NCBI RefSeq assembly: GCF_001513785.1
Contig: NZ_LNQS01000001.1
Span: 930,001-994,000, forward strand
Direction: 5' to 3'
Length of the DNA: 64,000 nt
Origin: Rheinheimera sp. EpRS3
Lineage (GTDB): Bacteria > Pseudomonadota > Gammaproteobacteria > Enterobacterales > Alteromonadaceae
The position numbers and the translations under genes were made by a program. The notes below the pieces were generated by a model. The model saw only the letters and a list, made by a program, of their open reading frames with translations. It made no database searches and was not told where the DNA came from. Positions 1 through 7,510 of the stretch are shown here, one piece after another (the first letter of the stretch is position 1; each line of letters opens with the position of its first letter).

Positions 1-119
1 AAAACCATAATTCACATGGTTTATGTGTATTTTTACAGTATAAAGTTCGGTATTTTTTCAATATTGCCGATTTTTGTTATAAGTTGGCCTTTTGAGTGGG
101 CATTAAAACATCGCCCGGT

Positions 120-1157
120 TTAGCTTTTTATCCGCAGTACCAGGGTATCAGCCAGTTTGTCCTGAATGGCCTGGCGGTTTGGGTCCCAGTAGATTTGTAA
201 AAAGCCCAGTAAGCCGGTGGCAAAGCCGGCGCTATAACCGCCCTGGCGGCCAAAGGCGCCCCACAGGGAGATGGGTTTGTTGTCCAGTTGCACTACGCGA
301 ATACCGCATAGCTTTTTGCCAATAGTCTGGCCATTATTCCAGGCAATAAACAGCGTAAAATAGCCGATAGCCCAGCCAAAACCGATACCTAAATCAGCTA
401 AAATACCTTGCACCCATTTCAGTACACTGTGATCCGATTCCTGCAGCCTTTGCCACAGCGAAGCGCCGGTAATCGAAGCTGCCGGCTCGGGCGAGCTGGT
501 GCTGCCTTGTACTGTCGCGCTCATTTGTTCCACAGTCGCGCCAACTTTGAGGCTGGTAATCGCTTCTGTCATCACTGAAGCTTTTTCGCTGGCAGACAGC
601 TGGCTGATATCCAGCAAATCGCTGAGCATTTCTTCCCGCTCGGCAATGCTCAGTTGGGTTTTTTGCAGTTGTTGTATCACCGCCTGTAGCTGTGCTTGTG
701 CACAGCTTGCATCGCAGTCAGCCTGGCTTAAGCGCAGGGCATTCGCCGATACGGCGGTGCTGTCTGTAATACGTTTAATAGTGGTGTCTGAGGGCAGCGA
801 TGCAGTCCAGTTATTGCTGGTAAACAGCACCAGTGCCGTACAGGCCAGAATAGCCACCTGTCCGGTTTTACCTACCTGCCAGCGCGACCACGCCAGATAA
901 GCCAGCATAGGCAACAGAAAAATCAGGCTGCCGGAAGTAAGGGCGGCAATAAAAAAACCGTCAATCAGTATCGCCACACCACGGCGCGCGGGCCTGGCCA
1001 ATGGCTGGCCAATTAACTCCGGTGCTACGGCAAATACATGTGGCGTAACCACACCCCGAACCTGGCGATCAGTCAGTTGCTGGCCGCTGCTGTCAACAAA
1101 GGTGTCGGGCGCCACTTCAGAAATCACGGCGTTGTCGGCAGGGGGGAGTGTGCTCAT
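120..1157 (-). CDS. RDD family integral membrane protein
   Basis: A 345-residue inner-membrane protein. The RDD signature is visible as a short arginine-rich stretch (PARRGVAILIDG, about residues 55-67) leading into the first membrane segments (about 60-110). A long soluble insert, residues 120-245, rich in Ser/Ala/Gln and containing two Cys (DCDASCAQ), separates them from the C-terminal membrane segments. These begin near residue 255 and contain the usual GQTIGKKLCGIRVV motif of the RDD fold. The large insert is unusual because most RDD proteins are 150-250 residues. The family is of poorly defined transport or membrane function, so no substrate is assigned. Monocistronic on the minus strand. 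Confidence 0.8.
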   Translation of the reverse strand: MSTLPPADNAVISEVAPDTFVDSSGQQLTDRQVRGVVTPHVFAVAPELIGQPLARPARRGVAILIDGFFIAALTSGSLIFLLPMLAYLAWSRWQVGKTGQVAILACTALVLFTSNNWTASLPSDTTIKRITDSTAVSANALRLSQADCDASCAQAQLQAVIQQLQKTQLSIAEREEMLSDLLDISQLSASEKASVMTEAITSLKVGATVEQMSATVQGSTSSPEPAASITGASLWQRLQESDHSVLKWVQGILADLGIGFGWAIGYFTLFIAWNNGQTIGKKLCGIRVVQLDNKPISLWGAFGRQGGYSAGFATGLLGFLQIYWDPNRQAIQDKLADTLVLRIKS

Positions 1158-1289
1158 GGTTTAGGTGGCTCTAACTGGCTGATTAAAATTACTTTAAACA
1201 CAGCGCGCTACTAATGCAATGCACAATGTACAAACTTTGGCCATTCAGGGCTTTGCCCTTTTACTTATCTATGTAAAGCGCATATTAAA

Positions 1290-1817
1290 TCAAACACATG
1301 ATTGCAGCCAAATCCATTGCTGAGCAGTAATGCCAAGGCGCTCAGCAAAGGCCATATAGTCGTCGCACAGGTCTTTGTCTGGTGTTTTGCTACGCGCCAG
1401 TAACCAGGCGAAATCTGTTGACGGGCCTACAACCAAAACAATGCTGTAGTCAGCGCTAAGTTTAGCCACATTGTAACCACCGTAAAACGGGCCAAAAAAC
1501 GACACCTTAAGCGCGCCGGTATCGCTGTCGCCAACAAAGTACGCCTTGCCCTCTGCCTGTTGCCATTCGTTATCCTCGCTATTAAAACCGCGGTTAATCA
1601 CTTTAACACCGCCATCATCGCGCAAGGAGTAGTTAGCCGTTACGTCAGTTAAACCACGCTCAAAGCGGTGGTCCAGCCTGGCAATTTCATGCCACTGCCC
1701 CAAATAGCGGTTAAGTTCAAATGGTGTTACCGGCGTAACACCATCCGGCACGCCGGTACAGCTTTGCAGGCTAAGGCAGCTGCCGAGCAACAGGGCAATA
1801 CTAAGCAGAGTTTTCAT
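1290..1817 (-). CDS. blc: outer-membrane lipocalin (Blc-like lipoprotein)
   Basis: A 175-residue bacterial lipocalin. The N-terminus is a lipoprotein signal peptide ending in a lipobox (LSLQSC, Cys about residue 20), so the mature protein is lipidated and probably placed in the outer membrane. The lipocalin signature is visible as the GQWHEIARLDHRFERG stretch (G-x-W of the first strand). The region around residues 75-130 (KAYFVGD, LKVSFFGPFYGGYNVAKL) matches the rest of the barrel. Blc-type proteins bind lysophospholipids or fatty acids and help maintain the envelope. Length fits the family (about 175). Confidence 0.9.
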   Translation of the reverse strand: MKTLLSIALLLGSCLSLQSCTGVPDGVTPVTPFELNRYLGQWHEIARLDHRFERGLTDVTANYSLRDDGGVKVINRGFNSEDNEWQQAEGKAYFVGDSDTGALKVSFFGPFYGGYNVAKLSADYSIVLVVGPSTDFAWLLARSKTPDKDLCDDYMAFAERLGITAQQWIWLQSCV

Positions 1818-2017
1818 AAAAATCCTTCAAACAAAAAGGGAAGATACCGATACTACGTGCTTGCGCGCGTATTGTATCTGTGTGCCCGGTTATTAATTGC
1901 TGTAATGGCTTGTAACAATAAAGCTGTAGGTAATAACGTTTTGATGGCGCAGGATAAAGCCTATTTTTGCCGCTAGCATAATTGCAGCTTGTTAACACCT
2001 TACTGAAAAGGCCCGCT

Positions 2018-2737
2018 ATGACTTCCTGTTTTGATCGCTCGCCGCAGCGTTATGTGCGTTTTGCCGGGGTTTGTTACCTGGCCATTATTTGTTTGGGCCT
2101 GTTTGCTGAGCTGGCGGTGCGCGGCTCGCTGGTAGTGTCTGCTGATGCGGCGGCAACGGCGCAGTACATCGCCGGTGCGCCGTCATTGTGGAGCTTTGGC
2201 ATAGTGGCAGATCTTTGCATGCAACTGTTGGATATTCCGGTTATCGTGCTGTTTTATCTGCTGTTTAAACGTGTTAATGCCGGGCTGAATTTAACGGCCA
2301 CCTTTTTCAATCTGATCCAGACCGCCGTATTAGTCGCGAACAAGCTTACACTGCTGGTGCCTCTGCTACTATTGGGCGGCGCGGCTTATCTCAGTGCGTT
2401 TTCCCAACCGCAACTGGATGCGCTGTCGTATGTCGCTATCCGGTTGCATAGCTATGGTTTTGCTATCGGCCTGCTGTTTTTTGCGCTGGCCTGTATTATC
2501 CGTGGTTATCTTATTATGAAATCGGCTTATTTCCCGCGTCTGCTGGGCGCTATGCTCGGCCTGGCCGGTGTCTGTTATTTGCTAAACAGCCTGGCGTTGC
2601 TGCTGGCAGATGACTTAGCCGCGCTGTTGTTTCCCTGGATCATGTTGCCGGTATTGCTGGCCGAGCTGTCGTTAAGCTTATGGATGATAATTAAAGGCGT
2701 AAATATGCAGCAATGGCAGCAAAGTTGTGAGAATTAA
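2018..2737 (+). CDS. DUF4386 family membrane protein
   Basis: A 239-residue polytopic membrane protein with about six hydrophobic segments. The opening SPQRYVRFAGVCYLAIICLG followed by a periplasmic-looking loop containing VVSADAAATAQYI is typical of DUF4386 proteins, whose function is unknown. An upstream in-frame TTG at 1982 would add 12 residues, but the ATG at 2018 follows a purine-rich AAAAGG stretch and matches the family N-terminus better. It lies 15 bases before the next gene on the same strand, so the two may be cotranscribed. Confidence 0.75.
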   Translation: MTSCFDRSPQRYVRFAGVCYLAIICLGLFAELAVRGSLVVSADAAATAQYIAGAPSLWSFGIVADLCMQLLDIPVIVLFYLLFKRVNAGLNLTATFFNLIQTAVLVANKLTLLVPLLLLGGAAYLSAFSQPQLDALSYVAIRLHSYGFAIGLLFFALACIIRGYLIMKSAYFPRLLGAMLGLAGVCYLLNSLALLLADDLAALLFPWIMLPVLLAELSLSLWMIIKGVNMQQWQQSCEN

Positions 2738-2752
2738 TTAAGCAGAGGTTAT

Positions 2753-3322
2753 ATGCAGCATCTGGTTATCGTAAGCGATATTTTTGGCCTTTGTGCCGGG
2801 TTTAACCGGCTGGCACAGGATTTGGCCGCCACTGCAGCTGTGCAGATGCAGCTTATCGATCCCTATCAGGGCGCGGCGCAACACTTTGCCGATGAGCAAC
2901 AGGCTTATGCCGCCTACAGCGCCCAGTGTGGCCATGATATATATGCCGGGCAGGTTTTGCAGGCACTGCAAACAGTGCTGCAGCCGTTTGAGCTTGCTAT
3001 TGGTTTTAGCGCCGGTGCCAGTGCGCTGTGGCGTGCTTTGGCGGACATAGAAACCAGCACAGTAAAACAGGCAGTATTATTTTACCCCGGTCAAATTCAC
3101 CGGCATCTGTTTGTGACGCCGCAAGTGCCAACGCAGATAATTTTTGGCGCTAGCGAGCCGCATTTTGCGCTAGCCGACATCTGCGCGCAGTTGCAGCAAA
3201 AACCGGGTGTAGGCGCTGTTGCAACGCCATTTGCGCATGGTTTTATGAACCCGGCATCACAGGCATTTAATGCTACGGGCTACTATCATCATAGCGCTGA
3301 ACTGCAGCAGTTATTGCGCTGA
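2753..3322 (+). CDS. small alpha/beta-hydrolase, dienelactone-hydrolase-like
   Basis: A 189-residue cytoplasmic protein with a compact alpha/beta-hydrolase layout. A nucleophile elbow GFSAGASAL sits in the middle (about residue 84), an acidic candidate lies in IIFGASEPHF, and a histidine in the FAHGFMN motif near residue 163, in the expected order Ser-acid-His. The size and the C-terminal AHGF motif resemble dienelactone hydrolase-type enzymes. Substrate cannot be told from sequence. It follows the DUF4386 gene by 15 bases and its last 12 bases overlap the end of the convergent 70-residue gene. Confidence 0.65.
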   Translation: MQHLVIVSDIFGLCAGFNRLAQDLAATAAVQMQLIDPYQGAAQHFADEQQAYAAYSAQCGHDIYAGQVLQALQTVLQPFELAIGFSAGASALWRALADIETSTVKQAVLFYPGQIHRHLFVTPQVPTQIIFGASEPHFALADICAQLQQKPGVGAVATPFAHGFMNPASQAFNATGYYHHSAELQQLLR

Positions 3323-3523
3323 GTTGCGTTGTTCCAGCTCAGCCAGCCTGGCTTTTAACTGCTCATTACGCTGTTTTTCTTTTTGCAGCATCAGCTTCAG
3401 CTGCACTACTTTGGCTGCAACCTCATCATCTTGCAACGCTTTAAGCCGTGGCTCGCCGCTTTGTGGGTCGATGATCTTTTTCGCTCGGGCATTACAGGTG
3501 GGGCAGCTGTGTACGTCAGACAT
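3311..3523 (-). CDS. zinc-ribbon/coiled-coil microprotein, unknown function
   Basis: A 70-residue protein with an N-terminal Cys pair (HSCPTC, residues 6-11), which could be half of a metal site. A charged, heptad-rich tail (KLMLQKEKQRNEQLKARLAEL) from about residue 40 on is almost certainly a coiled coil. The single CxxC suggests metal binding after dimerisation through the coil; this is inference. It is divergent from the MarR regulator, and two operator-like palindromes lie between them, so it may be under MarR control. The last 12 bases overlap the convergent hydrolase gene. Confidence 0.6.
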   Translation of the reverse strand: MSDVHSCPTCNARAKKIIDPQSGEPRLKALQDDEVAAKVVQLKLMLQKEKQRNEQLKARLAELEQRNSAQ

Positions 3524-3554
3524 TATTAACTCCTAACTGGTTTTTGTTGTATTG

Positions 3555-3603
3555 GTTGATATAATCAACTTAATTGTTGGGTTTTTAGTTGATAATGTCA
3601 ACT
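3555..3603. promoter_or_regulatory. two MarR-type operator palindromes
   Basis: Two inverted repeats with the same half-site lie in the divergent gap: GTTGATATAATCAAC at 3555-3569 and AGTTGATAATGTCAACT at 3587-3603. They share the GTTGA...TCAAC arms and are spaced about three helical turns apart. MarR dimers bind such 15-17 bp palindromes and usually repress their own gene and the divergent neighbour. The assignment to the adjacent MarR protein is inference from position. Confidence 0.6.
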
Positions 3604-3628
3604 TGTTGATGGTGTTTAAGGCAGCGTT

Positions 3629-4060
3629 ATGGATGAAAAGCGGGATTTGCTCGACCAACTGCAACAGCTAACTGCGGAATTACGCGGCCAGTTTTTTCAG
3701 CAACTGGCCCCAGAATTACCGGGGCTAACAGCAATGCATGGCCGCCTGCTGCTGATGCTGGCTGTAAAACCAGGCAGCACAGCGCAGCAACTAACAGAGC
3801 TTTTAAGGCGGGATAAAGCGCAAATTACCCGGTTGTTAAATGACTTACAGCAAGCTGCTTTATTACAGCGCCAAAACGATCCTGCAGATGGCAGGCGCCA
3901 GCTACTGGTATTGTCGGCACAAGGCCAGCAATTGGCCGCAGAGGTAAAGGCAAAAAAACGCCAGATAGCCGGCAAAATGCTGGTTGGCCTAACTACAGAG
4001 CAGCAAGCGCAGGTAGCGCAAGCGCTGGCGCAGATGTACCAGAACTTAGTAAATACTTAA
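3629..4060 (+). CDS. MarR family winged-helix transcriptional regulator
   Basis: A 143-residue cytoplasmic DNA-binding protein. The MarR winged helix is visible: LTAMHGRLLLMLAVKPGSTAQQLTELL gives helices 2-3, RRDKAQITRLLNDL the recognition helix (about residues 62-75), and NDPADGRRQLLVLS the wing with the conserved Asp-x-Arg. The N- and C-terminal helices form the dimer interface. Members respond to phenolics, oxidants or antibiotics. The two GTTGA/TCAAC palindromes immediately upstream point to autoregulation and control of the divergent zinc-ribbon microprotein. OsmC, a peroxide-detoxifying protein often linked to MarR regulators, lies nearby. Confidence 0.9.
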   Translation: MDEKRDLLDQLQQLTAELRGQFFQQLAPELPGLTAMHGRLLLMLAVKPGSTAQQLTELLRRDKAQITRLLNDLQQAALLQRQNDPADGRRQLLVLSAQGQQLAAEVKAKKRQIAGKMLVGLTTEQQAQVAQALAQMYQNLVNT

Positions 4061-4131
4061 GTTACTGCAGTAGCCTTATCGTGGGAAATACCAGTAACGG
4101 CAGCCAGAGGCAAAAGCATTTCTTGCTGAAT

Positions 4132-4347
4132 TTATGGCGTGACTGGCACCGCTTCCAATAGCGCCACAATAGTGCTGTTATTGTTTAACCCGGCTAAATC
4201 AAGCAGGTAGCCTTTTTCCAGCGCTTGCATACTTTGGTTTGCCAGCAGCTCTTTTACCCGCTGCTCTTCATTATTAACAATGGCGGTTTTCAGTGCCGCA
4301 TAGTGCATAAAACTACGTGACTCTTCTTCAGGTTGCTCAGTTGTCAT
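4132..4347 (-). CDS. small acidic ankyrin-like protein, unknown function
   Basis: A 71-residue protein with no signal peptide. The stretch MHYAALKTAIVNNEEQRVKELL followed by LLDLAGLNNNSTIVALLEAV looks like one to two degenerate ankyrin-type helix pairs. No catalytic motif is seen. It lies downstream of osmC on the same strand, separated by a strong hairpin at 4374-4402, so it is probably transcribed on its own or by readthrough. Confidence 0.5.
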   Translation of the reverse strand: MTTEQPEEESRSFMHYAALKTAIVNNEEQRVKELLANQSMQALEKGYLLDLAGLNNNSTIVALLEAVPVTP

Positions 4348-4373
4348 TAATCAGGCTCCATTGTGTTTAAAGC

Positions 4374-4402
4374 GGCCCGTTTTAACGTTATTAAAACGGG
4401 CC
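4374..4402 (-). terminator. perfect 12-bp hairpin after osmC
   Basis: GGCCCGTTTTAA and TTAAAACGGGCC flank a 5-base loop. It sits 40 bases past the osmC stop and just upstream of the next minus-strand gene. The T tract after the stem is short, so termination may be partial. Confidence 0.55.
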
Positions 4403-4441
4403 TTATTAGTTACTCTGAGATAGCTAACTAGCTCAGCTCAA

Positions 4442-4879
4442 TTAACTACCTTCAAACGAGGTAATATCTAAGGTAACGTCACACGTTAATAACCTGGATA
4501 TCGGGCAGGTTAGTTTGGCCTCTACCGCTGCTTTTTCAAAATCCTCACCGCTCATACCCGGTACTTTGGCATCTAACCAGATTTCAGATTTTGAGATGGT
4601 AAAACCGTCACCTTCTTTTACCAGTGTAATAGCTACCTTAGACGCTAAACTGCCTTTGCTAAAACCGAGCTTTGCCAGGCCAAAAGACAGCGCCATCGTA
4701 AAACACGACGCATGCGCCGCAGCGACTTGCTCTTCCGGGTTGGTACCTGCTTTGTCTTCAAACCGTGTATTAAAGCCATAAGGCTGATCTTTCAAAGCGC
4801 CCGATTCAGTAGAAACATGTCCTTTACCGTCTTTGCCAAGACCTTCATATTTTGCAGTAGCCCATTTGATAATAGCCAT
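4442..4879 (-). CDS. osmC: OsmC family peroxiredoxin
   Basis: A 145-residue cytoplasmic organic-hydroperoxide reductase. The two active-site cysteines are visible: HASCFTMALS (about residue 59) and KLTCPISRLL (about residue 123), the spacing expected of OsmC rather than Ohr. TNPEEQVAAAHA is the conserved segment before the first Cys. OsmC reduces organic peroxides using lipoylated protein or thiol donors and is typically induced by osmotic, stationary-phase or oxidative stress. A perfect palindrome GTTGTCGACAAC lies 27 bases upstream of the start and may be an operator. Confidence 0.93.
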   Translation of the reverse strand: MAIIKWATAKYEGLGKDGKGHVSTESGALKDQPYGFNTRFEDKAGTNPEEQVAAAHASCFTMALSFGLAKLGFSKGSLASKVAITLVKEGDGFTISKSEIWLDAKVPGMSGEDFEKAAVEAKLTCPISRLLTCDVTLDITSFEGS

Positions 4880-4905
4880 GTGGTGCTCCTTAGTTGGTAA
4901 GTGGT

Positions 4906-4917
4906 GTTGTCGACAAC
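4906..4917. promoter_or_regulatory. 12-bp perfect palindrome upstream of osmC
   Basis: GTTGTCGACAAC lies 27 bases before the osmC start, inside the likely promoter. A perfect palindrome here is a candidate repressor or activator site; the regulator is unknown. Its arms differ from the GTTGA half-sites upstream of marR. Confidence 0.4.
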
Positions 4918-4991
4918 GCGAATGGTATCCGCGCGGTTAAGCTACCCATACAGCAGCAAGAGCTGTTCCACACCGGCAAGAGCGCGCCAGC

Positions 4992-5015
4992 AGGGCGTTT
5001 TAGCAACAACGCCCT
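4992..5015. other. hairpin in the 4.9-5.3 kb gene-free gap
   Basis: AGGGCGTT and AACGCCCT flank an 8-base loop and are followed by only three T. The gap from 4880 to 5308 has no gene that I can support. It holds the osmC palindrome, this hairpin, an imperfect inverted repeat at 5167-5259 and the first cassette core site at 5283. Composition becomes A+T-rich towards the cassette segment. Confidence 0.35.
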
Positions 5016-5166
5016 TTGCCCGGCCCGGTAAGGTATTCATGGTATAGGGTAAGAATTGTAAAACTTGCAGGGTTTAACGAACCTGGCATCAAGCCAGCTG
5101 AAATACCTGTTCAAAAATACAGTTTGGTCTTTGAGTTTTTTATCAGCAACTCGCGGGTACAAAAAT

Positions 5167-5259
5167 CGCAAGTTGCAGCAACATAAATTGCTACAAGATA
5201 AAAATGCTTGATTTACATTCAGCTAGCGCCCTAGACTGGATGAAATGTTGTAACTTGCG
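5167..5259. repeat. imperfect inverted repeat upstream of first cassette
   Basis: CGCAAGTTGCAGCAAC (5167-5182) pairs imperfectly with GTTGTAACTTGCG (5247-5259), about 65 bases apart. It lies immediately before the cassette core site at 5283, where an attC or attachment site would be expected, but no clear second core site is present. It could be a decayed recombination site. Confidence 0.3.
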
Positions 5260-5282
5260 GGTTTAGATCCTTTGAATAAGCT

Positions 5283-5291
5283 GTTATATGC
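5283..5291 (+). other. cassette boundary core site (R')
   Basis: GTTATATGC at 5283-5291 fits the integron core site that starts a cassette. It is the exact 9-base reverse complement of GCATATAAC at 5607-5615, which opens the attC after the gene that follows. In a mobile cassette the first bases come from its own attC, so this matching pair marks one cassette, about 5284-5657. Confidence 0.55.
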
Positions 5292-5308
5292 TGCAATGGG
5301 AGTAGATA

Positions 5309-5599
5309 TTGAGTTCAAATTTCAACTACCGAATTGATGCTCCATTTAGTGAAAAGAAACGCTTTTTTAGGGTATGCGTTTATCTTGTCTTATTGCCATT
5401 ATTTACCGGATTAAGCACAGGAATTATCTATGTGTTGGGTAACTTGATGAAATTCGATATCAATGAACCTATTCGCAGCAGTGAGTTATCAGGTATAGAA
5501 ATAACCATGTTTTTTGGTGCTTTTGGCCTTGTCATGTTAGTGCTTTTTGGCTTGATGCTATTTATCGCCAAAAAAACGTTTCAAAGGTTCAAAATTTAA
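5309..5599 (+). CDS. cassette-borne small membrane protein, unknown
   Basis: A 96-residue protein starting at TTG with a GGGAG ribosome-binding site seven bases before it. Two hydrophobic segments (about residues 22-46 and 66-89) predict a two-pass inner-membrane protein with a basic C-terminus (KKTFQRFKI). No recognised domain. It is the only gene between a matching pair of integron core sites (5283 and 5607). Codon use is more A+T-rich than in the surrounding core genes, consistent with acquisition. Confidence 0.55.
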   Translation: MSSNFNYRIDAPFSEKKRFFRVCVYLVLLPLFTGLSTGIIYVLGNLMKFDINEPIRSSELSGIEITMFFGAFGLVMLVLFGLMLFIAKKTFQRFKI

Positions 5600-5606
5600 T
5601 GCAATC

Positions 5607-5665
5607 GCATATAACAAGCAAAGCCAGCCGACGCGTACCGCGCAGCTGCTTTGAGCGTTATGTGC
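5607..5665 (+). other. attC site (integron cassette recombination site)
   Basis: The site runs from GCATATAAC to GTTATGTGC (R' core GTTATGT, 5657-5663). Internal arms AAGCAAAGCCAGC and GCAGCTGCTTTGAGC fold into the imperfect hairpin with extrahelical bases expected of attC. Length, about 57 bp, is at the short end for the class. The 5' core is the reverse complement of the cassette start at 5283, as expected for an authentic cassette. Confidence 0.65.
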
Positions 5666-5703
5666 AAAATCGGGCGATAAGATAAAATCCAAAAGGACAG
5701 AAC

Positions 5704-6843
5704 ATGAATACTTACGCTGACAAAACGCAAAAAAATAAAAACCAATCAGTTGCAAATGAGGTATCTCAAAAGCATCGTGGTGGTGGCTCTACATTCCAGT
5801 TTATGGATAATCGTGATGAAACCATTGCTCAAAGAAAGTTGATAGAGCTCGCGAATAATCGCCCTCAGGTTCAGCAATTAAGAGCTTTTCAGGATATGTC
5901 GAATAATAACACTAAAACGAATAAATTAATGGCATCGGCTGGTTCAAATGAATGCATTCAAGGTCAATTCACTTTGAGTAGTGGCCCAATGGGAGCAAGA
6001 CACTTGGGGCCAATTGAGAGATGGGTAGGAAAATTTCACCCTTCCTTCGTCGAGAATTTTCAAACGATAAAAACTGGTTCCGAACCTGTAGATATCAATA
6101 CATGGCTTGTTGAGAATTTTCACGAGTCTTACGAAACTATATTGAAAGCCGATAGTGCGATGGAAGATTGTTTAGGAAATGAAATAACGGAAGATGAGCT
6201 TTTGGGTGGCCCAGGTCCCCCAACCGTAACGCTTGCCTACGGAGAAGAATCTTGCAGGGGGGCACTCGCAGAAGTAAGGAGAGATCCCAGTCTATCAAGG
6301 AGGGGAAACAGGTATATAGCTACAACACCAAGCGCTGAATTCCCTGCAGATGAAGAGTCCAGAATGGCAAGAGAGGAGCTGGAAAAACGGGGAGGGGAAG
6401 CTCTTACAGGTGTGGATGTACAAGAATCGCCGTTGGCTGAAGAGTCTACTTTACCTTTTAACACGACAGATTTGAGGTTTAGGTATCCTAGAACAAATCG
6501 AGGAACTCGACCCAGTACGGCAGATATAACTAGCAGCTATGTAGATAGGGTGGCAGAAACTGGCCAGGGGGAATTGGCGATACCTACTCCAGCTATGTAT
6601 GGTGGGCGAGCAGCAACCCGTAATAGTCTATATGGTGCAAAGAGATTCGAAGAAACTATGAGGCAGCAAGGGCAAAATGTATCTCAGGTCAGACCTGGAC
6701 CAGAAAATCAAAGCGAACTTGGACCGTTCGGATACTCTCACCGAATGACAGATCGTGAACAAGAACGGGGTGGCGGTGTATCTGGAAAAACTTTAGTTAT
6801 AGAACCTGGAGGCGGACCCAGAGAAATGGATGAAGGCGATTAA
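5704..6843 (+). CDS. cassette protein with DUF4157-type N-terminal motif
   Basis: A 379-residue hydrophilic protein. Residues about 30-76 (FQFMDNRDETIAQRKL, then IELANNRPQVQQLRAFQDMS) match the repeated linker found at the N-terminus of DUF4157 proteins and of proteins associated with extracellular contractile injection systems, from family knowledge. No DUF4157 HExxH motif is present. The middle (90-160) is mixed; the C-terminal half is Gly/Arg/Glu-rich and probably disordered. The start follows AAAAGGACAG. It lies between core sites at 5657 and 6942. It could be an injected effector, a structural cargo or an orphan remnant. Function is unproven. Confidence 0.6.
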   Translation: MNTYADKTQKNKNQSVANEVSQKHRGGGSTFQFMDNRDETIAQRKLIELANNRPQVQQLRAFQDMSNNNTKTNKLMASAGSNECIQGQFTLSSGPMGARHLGPIERWVGKFHPSFVENFQTIKTGSEPVDINTWLVENFHESYETILKADSAMEDCLGNEITEDELLGGPGPPTVTLAYGEESCRGALAEVRRDPSLSRRGNRYIATTPSAEFPADEESRMAREELEKRGGEALTGVDVQESPLAEESTLPFNTTDLRFRYPRTNRGTRPSTADITSSYVDRVAETGQGELAIPTPAMYGGRAATRNSLYGAKRFEETMRQQGQNVSQVRPGPENQSELGPFGYSHRMTDREQERGGGVSGKTLVIEPGGGPREMDEGD

Positions 6844-6941
6844 GTGTTTGTAGTCTGATGATAAAAAAAGAGATGTCCCTGTTGTAAAAATGAGATCGCT
6901 TATAAAAATAATTGAATTTCCGATATCTGCTATGAGTGAAA

Positions 6942-6950
6942 GCACCTAAC
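6942..6950 (+). other. cassette 3' core site (R'') after 5704-6843 gene
   Basis: GCACCTAAC differs by one base from GCACATAAC, the reverse complement of the cassette start GTTATGTGC at 5657-5665. It therefore looks like the beginning of this cassette's attC. The rest of the site is not recognisable; about 35 bases further on the shared repeat begins, so the attC may have been interrupted or has decayed. Confidence 0.4.
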
Positions 6951-6985
6951 ACATATGAGCCTTCTCGGAGTCAATAGGTAAAACC

Positions 6986-7076
6986 GCTCTTCTGGCCGCG
7001 TTAACGGCCAGGCTCTTGTCCATCAGCAAGATAGACTGCTTCATCTGTCATCATGGTTGCCAGGCGATAGCTTGCA
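6986..7076 (-). repeat. interspersed repeat copy 1 (remnant peptide)
   Basis: About 90 bases here match 57324-57416 over most of their length, with the strongest identity at CCATCAGCAAGA and ATCTGTCAT. On the minus strand both copies can be read as a similar peptide: here MTDEAVYLADGQEPGR ending at 7001, there MTDKAVFLADGQ followed by nine further residues. Upstream on the minus strand the frame stays open to about 7131. It may be the tail of a decayed gene or of a mobile element. The rest of the 6844-7550 gap shows no supportable gene. Confidence 0.55.
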
Positions 7077-7510
7077 ACAAATACATATCGGGGCTCTCTT
7101 ATCTCATGCTCAATGAGCGCCTGCTGATTTCAGCATCCTTGCCCACAGCAGGGGCACCAGACATTCATCGGTTAAACTGTTGCTGGCATTATTCAGGGCG
7201 TTGGGCTTAAAGCCAGTTAGTTTCAGGCTCAGCACAGGTGGAGTCGGTCTTAGCTTTGCCACCATTAATCGCCCTGAAAAGCACATCCAGTACTTATCAC
7301 CTCGTGCCAGCTATCGCTGTACAAATTCTTTCGGAAAAAATTTGTCATAAACAGTACTGTCAAGAATAAAATCCATTCCAAAATAGTATGAATATTGTGT
7401 AGTATAAAATTCATTGAATCTTTTCCTTTTTGTTTTCGACGCCTTCCAATTTAGTTAATCTGGTTGGGCTGGGGGATAGGTTCAACGAGTATGAAAACAT
7501 TACAGTTGGC

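Noticed and set aside
499-900. 133-residue plus-strand frame inside the RDD gene
   Set aside because: Cys/Ser-rich shadow of the antisense strand, no ribosome-binding site, and the RDD protein is recognisable in the other direction.
1668-1998. Overlapping frames upstream of lipocalin on both strands
   Set aside because: They overlap each other and the lipocalin signal peptide, carry no motif, and have poor starts.
7016-7210. 64-residue plus-strand frame in the cassette gap
   Set aside because: It runs antisense to the repeat peptide and has no homology-like features or ribosome-binding site; the repeat itself explains the sequence better.
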